Shown piece by piece: positions 6,724-9,140 of a DNA stretch of 9,140 nt. Made by a program: the position numbers and the translations under genes. This DNA is from JBAZOJ01 sp041648755. Lineage in GTDB: Bacteria > Planctomycetota > B143-G9. The notes under the pieces were generated by a model. The model was not told the DNA's origin, made no database searches, and was given only the letters and a program-made list of their open reading frames with translations. The stretch spans positions 1 through 9,140 of the forward strand of contig JBAZOJ010000154.1 in assembly GCA_041648755.1 (NCBI GenBank), written 5' to 3'. Position 1 is the first letter of the stretch, and each line of letters begins with the position of its first letter.

Positions 6724-7179
6724 ATGGTAGCTGCTAATCCGCCTTTGAATGCCAACCGTGTGCTCCAAGTGCTGGACCCGAATCTTCCGTCTTTGGCCGC
6801 TGAGGCTGCGGTCGACATCGAGAATCTGCTGCAAGGCACTGCAAGCGACTGGGGAGCCATCACTAAGCTAGGCCATCTTCTCCGCAATTCGATAGAATTC
6901 CCCGAACAGGGGTCTTCTCCACGTTCCTTGATGGACCCACCCACTCTTGTCATGCTCGGTGCTGCCATCTCAGCCATTACCCCGCTTGATCTCAGGAGTA
7001 AGATCAGTCTGTTGCTTAAGGAAGCCGGGGATATCGCTGACATCCTGAGTAGCGAGGAGGTTCCGCAGGATAAGAATGCACTCACTCGAGCGCGTGATTT
7101 CTGCATTGCACTCTCGATGGCCGCCGCAGCATACTATGACGCCCTATTTGAGACTCCTTTGCATTCGCATCGGAGGTGA
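6724..7179 (+). CDS. Protein of unknown function, first gene of the metallopeptidase/dCTP deaminase-like cassette
   Basis: I do not recognise this 151-residue protein. It looks mainly alpha-helical and acidic to neutral. Two moderately hydrophobic stretches, at about 72-90 and 124-141 (the latter Ala-rich), are too polar at their ends to be called membrane segments with confidence. A loop rich in Pro and Ser sits at 60-73, and the C-terminus ends in His/Arg residues. No signal peptide, no cysteine cluster and no catalytic motif is apparent; the single Cys is at 127. The start is set by GGGAG 8 bases upstream and by its position downstream of a consensus promoter. Its TGA overlaps the GTG of the next gene, so the two are co-translated. 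That linkage suggests an adaptor, regulator or inhibitor of the peptidase-like protein, but this is guesswork. Confidence 0.8.
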   Translation: MVAANPPLNANRVLQVLDPNLPSLAAEAAVDIENLLQGTASDWGAITKLGHLLRNSIEFPEQGSSPRSLMDPPTLVMLGAAISAITPLDLRSKISLLLKEAGDIADILSSEEVPQDKNALTRARDFCIALSMAAAAYYDALFETPLHSHRR

Positions 7180-8432
7180 ACCTGCTCCCTCTAGTTGACA
7201 GCGCCAAACAGCGGATTGAGAGCGTTCTTGAGGAAATTGACCGACTGAAGCAGTCGGATTTCCCATACCCTCATCCTCGCGAGGCTCTTGGCCTTCTTGA
7301 GGCTTACTTCATGGAGCGCCTTTCCGCACTCACCAAAGCAGAGAAAGGTACTGCAAGCCCGGCTGCCGCCAGAGCTTGCGGCGCATCCCTGCAAGATCTA
7401 GTACGATGTTTACCGTATCTTGGCTTCATCTTGCGCTCGACGAATGTCCGAAATGCGTTTGAGGGATACTCCCCCTTACTTCGTTTGGCCTGCAAAGTCA
7501 TCGGCCCAGGAACTAGATTAGTGGTTTCCTCGGAATGGGAGTATTCTCCTTACCTGATCCGGGGCATGGAGTACCTGCCAGGTTTCGTCCTTATTGGATT
7601 GCCTGCTTCTGAATCGTCCAATCCGCTTCTACTGCCTGCAGCTGGCCACGAGTTGGGGCATGCCTTTTGGCAACAGCACAATATGGCACAGGCTTATTCC
7701 GACCAAATAAAGTCTTTCGTCGTAAAGCGAGTGCTCGGAGAAAGATGGAAAGACTATGTGCTTTGTTTTCCCCGCTCGCAGAAGACAGACCTTACAGATG
7801 ACTCGTTGTTCGCACCAACTACTTTGATTCTGACCTATTCGTGGGCTCTTTGCCAGGCTGAAGAGATCTTTTGTGACGTTTTCGGCCTGCGCATCTTCGG
7901 ACAGTCTTTCCTTCACTCTCTTGCATACTTGATCTTCCCCGGATCGTCTGACTATCGTTCTCCACTTTACCCAACGCTATCAACTCGCGTTTCTTATCTT
8001 AAGAAAGCATCCGCAGAGTGGGGAATCAATGTCCCTGAAGGCTTTACTCCCCCCTCCTTCGCGAGTGAGACAGTTTCTACCCCGCCAACTACGATGTTTC
8101 TTCTGTCCCTTGCCGATGAAGCTACCGCGCATGTTGCACCCTCGCTGATTGCGCTTGCCGATAAGCAAGTTTCTGAGCGTGGTATTTCGCAAGTCGACCG
8201 TGATTCCGTGCTTGCACTATGTCAGGACTTCCGCGTACGTCTCGCTCCGCCAACAAGAAGATTTTCCCTTCCCGAAATCTGTAACGCTGGTTGGACATGT
8301 GCTCTCGAACCGAATCTGTGGGCAAAGGTGAAACAACTAAAACCCGGGGACAAGAATAGAGTACTTAAGGACCTTATGTGGAAGAGCATGGAAGTGTCAG
8401 AGGTGCTGGAACGCATTGAGAGGCCCCTGTGA
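7176..8432 (+). CDS. Putative zinc metallopeptidase (HELGH motif), family not recognised
   Basis: A 418-residue protein, apparently cytoplasmic: no signal peptide and no clear membrane helix. The core is AAGHELGHAFWQQHN at 155-169, an HExxH zinc site (His158, Glu159, His162) preceded by a hydrophobic strand. QAEEIFCDVFGLRIFG at 227-242 fits the helix that supplies a third Glu ligand (Glu229 or Glu230) and a conserved Asp234 in gluzincins. YPTLSTRVSYL at 265-275 recalls the HPxxxxRixxL segment following the active site in several such families. Residues 1-110 and 290-418 are helical and unassigned. HELGH is also common in ImmA/IrrE-type peptidases, but the spacing of about 67 residues to the third ligand is longer than in those. 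The start is GTG overlapping the previous stop (GTGA). GGAGG (7172-7176) abuts this codon, so reinitiation, or a CTG start at 7182, should be considered. Confidence 0.85.
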   Translation: MNLLPLVDSAKQRIESVLEEIDRLKQSDFPYPHPREALGLLEAYFMERLSALTKAEKGTASPAAARACGASLQDLVRCLPYLGFILRSTNVRNAFEGYSPLLRLACKVIGPGTRLVVSSEWEYSPYLIRGMEYLPGFVLIGLPASESSNPLLLPAAGHELGHAFWQQHNMAQAYSDQIKSFVVKRVLGERWKDYVLCFPRSQKTDLTDDSLFAPTTLILTYSWALCQAEEIFCDVFGLRIFGQSFLHSLAYLIFPGSSDYRSPLYPTLSTRVSYLKKASAEWGINVPEGFTPPSFASETVSTPPTTMFLLSLADEATAHVAPSLIALADKQVSERGISQVDRDSVLALCQDFRVRLAPPTRRFSLPEICNAGWTCALEPNLWAKVKQLKPGDKNRVLKDLMWKSMEVSEVLERIERPL

Positions 8433-9055
8433 TAATAAAAGCTGCAGAACTGGCGAAGGAACTGACGACCCCAAAGTTACCTGGAGATCCGCTGATCATC
8501 ACACCCCTTCCTGACCTAAAAGACCTTGCTGAGTCCGGGGCCGCTTCTTTAGATATCCGCCTGGGATGCTGGTTCCTTTCTTGTAGGACCATCCATGCTG
8601 GGCTACTTGATGTGTATGAGGAGCGGGAAAATGCCCCAAATGAGGCCAAAATTGCCAAATCCCATTACGTTCCATTTGGTGAGAGCTTTGTGCTTCATCC
8701 TGGAGCTTTCGTGTTAGGCGTGTCTCTGGAGTGGATCCGGCTTCCAGGAAACAGGGCAGCGTACGTAATTGGGCGATCATCTTGGGGCAGGCATGGTCTG
8801 ATTATTGCCACTGCCACGGGCGTGCATCCCGGATTCACCGGATGCTTGACTCTCGAAATGACCAACGTTGGAGAGGTTCCGATTACCGTTAAGCCGGGCA
8901 CCCAGATATGCCAGTTGTTTGTACATCAAGCAGGCAGCGCTAGTGACGAGTCCCGCGATTTTGTGAATCCCAGTGAATTTATCGGTCGAAGGAAGCCGAT
9001 TCTCGGTACAATCGAACTTGACGACTGGGCTAGGAAGCTCTCTAGGCGCATTTAG
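8429..9055 (+). CDS. dCTP deaminase/dUTPase-fold protein
   Basis: Predicted trimeric cytoplasmic enzyme that deaminates dCTP to dUTP and may also hydrolyse dUTP; 208 residues, close to bacterial dCTP deaminases. Seen in order: ITPLPD (24-29), SLDIRLG (40-46, the SxDLRLG strand), a variable region (50-78), FVLHPGAFVLGVSLEWIRLP (87-106), GRSSWGRHGL (115-124, the SSxxR nucleotide-binding motif), TGVHPGFTGCLTLEMTN (130-146) with the predicted catalytic Glu143, and VKPGTQICQL (154-163). The residues needed for deamination therefore seem present. The tail (174-208) is divergent from housekeeping Dcd. The start is GTG overlapping the upstream stop (GTGA). The link with a peptidase-like gene, rather than a location among housekeeping genes, suggests a specialised role, and phage-targeting nucleotide depletion is one known for this family. 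Deaminase versus dUTPase activity cannot be decided from sequence. Confidence 0.9.
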   Translation: MIIKAAELAKELTTPKLPGDPLIITPLPDLKDLAESGAASLDIRLGCWFLSCRTIHAGLLDVYEERENAPNEAKIAKSHYVPFGESFVLHPGAFVLGVSLEWIRLPGNRAAYVIGRSSWGRHGLIIATATGVHPGFTGCLTLEMTNVGEVPITVKPGTQICQLFVHQAGSASDESRDFVNPSEFIGRRKPILGTIELDDWARKLSRRI

Positions 9056-9140
9056 CCTGTCTGGGTGTTTCCGCGAAAAACCTGAATCTACCGTGAGTGC
9101 GTCTCTTGGTGCATGCAGCCACGGCAACTTATGCTCTGGC

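Noticed and set aside
6724..7179. Reading the small first gene and its neighbour as a toxin-antitoxin pair
   Set aside because: Neither a DNA-binding antitoxin domain nor a known toxin fold is visible, and the partner is far larger than usual toxins.
9044..9059. AGGC/GCCT hairpin at the end of the dCTP deaminase-like gene
   Set aside because: Only four base pairs and no T-run; not a credible terminator.
9056..9140. Start of another gene at the right edge (GTG and ATG frames open to the end)
   Set aside because: At most 16 codons are visible, with no SD and no recognisable sequence.

Overview
The window looks like a chromosomal segment of a Gram-negative (diderm) bacterium of moderate-to-high GC. 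The diderm reading rests on an ADP-heptose:LPS heptosyltransferase next to a lipopolysaccharide-kinase-like gene. A sigma-54-dependent regulator is also present. No rRNA or tRNA gene is seen and the phylum cannot be fixed from this sequence. Genes are packed tightly, mostly with 4-base stop/start overlaps.

Left half, minus strand (3741 down to 1): rsmD (16S rRNA guanine-N2 methyltransferase), cinA (two-domain competence/damage-inducible protein with a nicotinamide-nucleotide amidase domain), a WaaF-type heptosyltransferase, and an open-ended gene running off the left edge. I read the last gene by translating the complement of 885..1. It keeps the layout of the WaaP/InaA-type lipopolysaccharide kinases but has lost the catalytic residues, so it looks like a pseudokinase. 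Each of the three junctions is a 4-base GTGA or ATGA overlap, so this is one operon.

Centre: a divergent intergenic region (3742..3910) with a TATAAT box facing left and an extended -10 promoter facing right. Rightward lie a DUF5665-type small membrane protein, a soluble histidine kinase and an NtrC-type sigma-54 response regulator. All overlap and probably form one signalling unit. The kinase has Thr instead of an acidic residue directly after its phospho-accepting His.

Right part: after a 177-base gap comes an exact consensus sigma-70 promoter (TTGACA, 17 bases, TATAAT). It drives three genes joined by two GTGA overlaps: a 151-residue protein of unknown function, a 418-residue protein with an HELGH zinc-protease motif, and a dCTP deaminase/dUTPase-fold protein with its catalytic motifs intact. 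Its base composition is visibly more AT-rich than the neighbouring regulator gene, and it looks like an accessory cassette. It is the best candidate here for an undescribed system; a nucleotide-depleting anti-phage role is a hypothesis only. The last 85 bases (9056..9140) hold no feature I can support.
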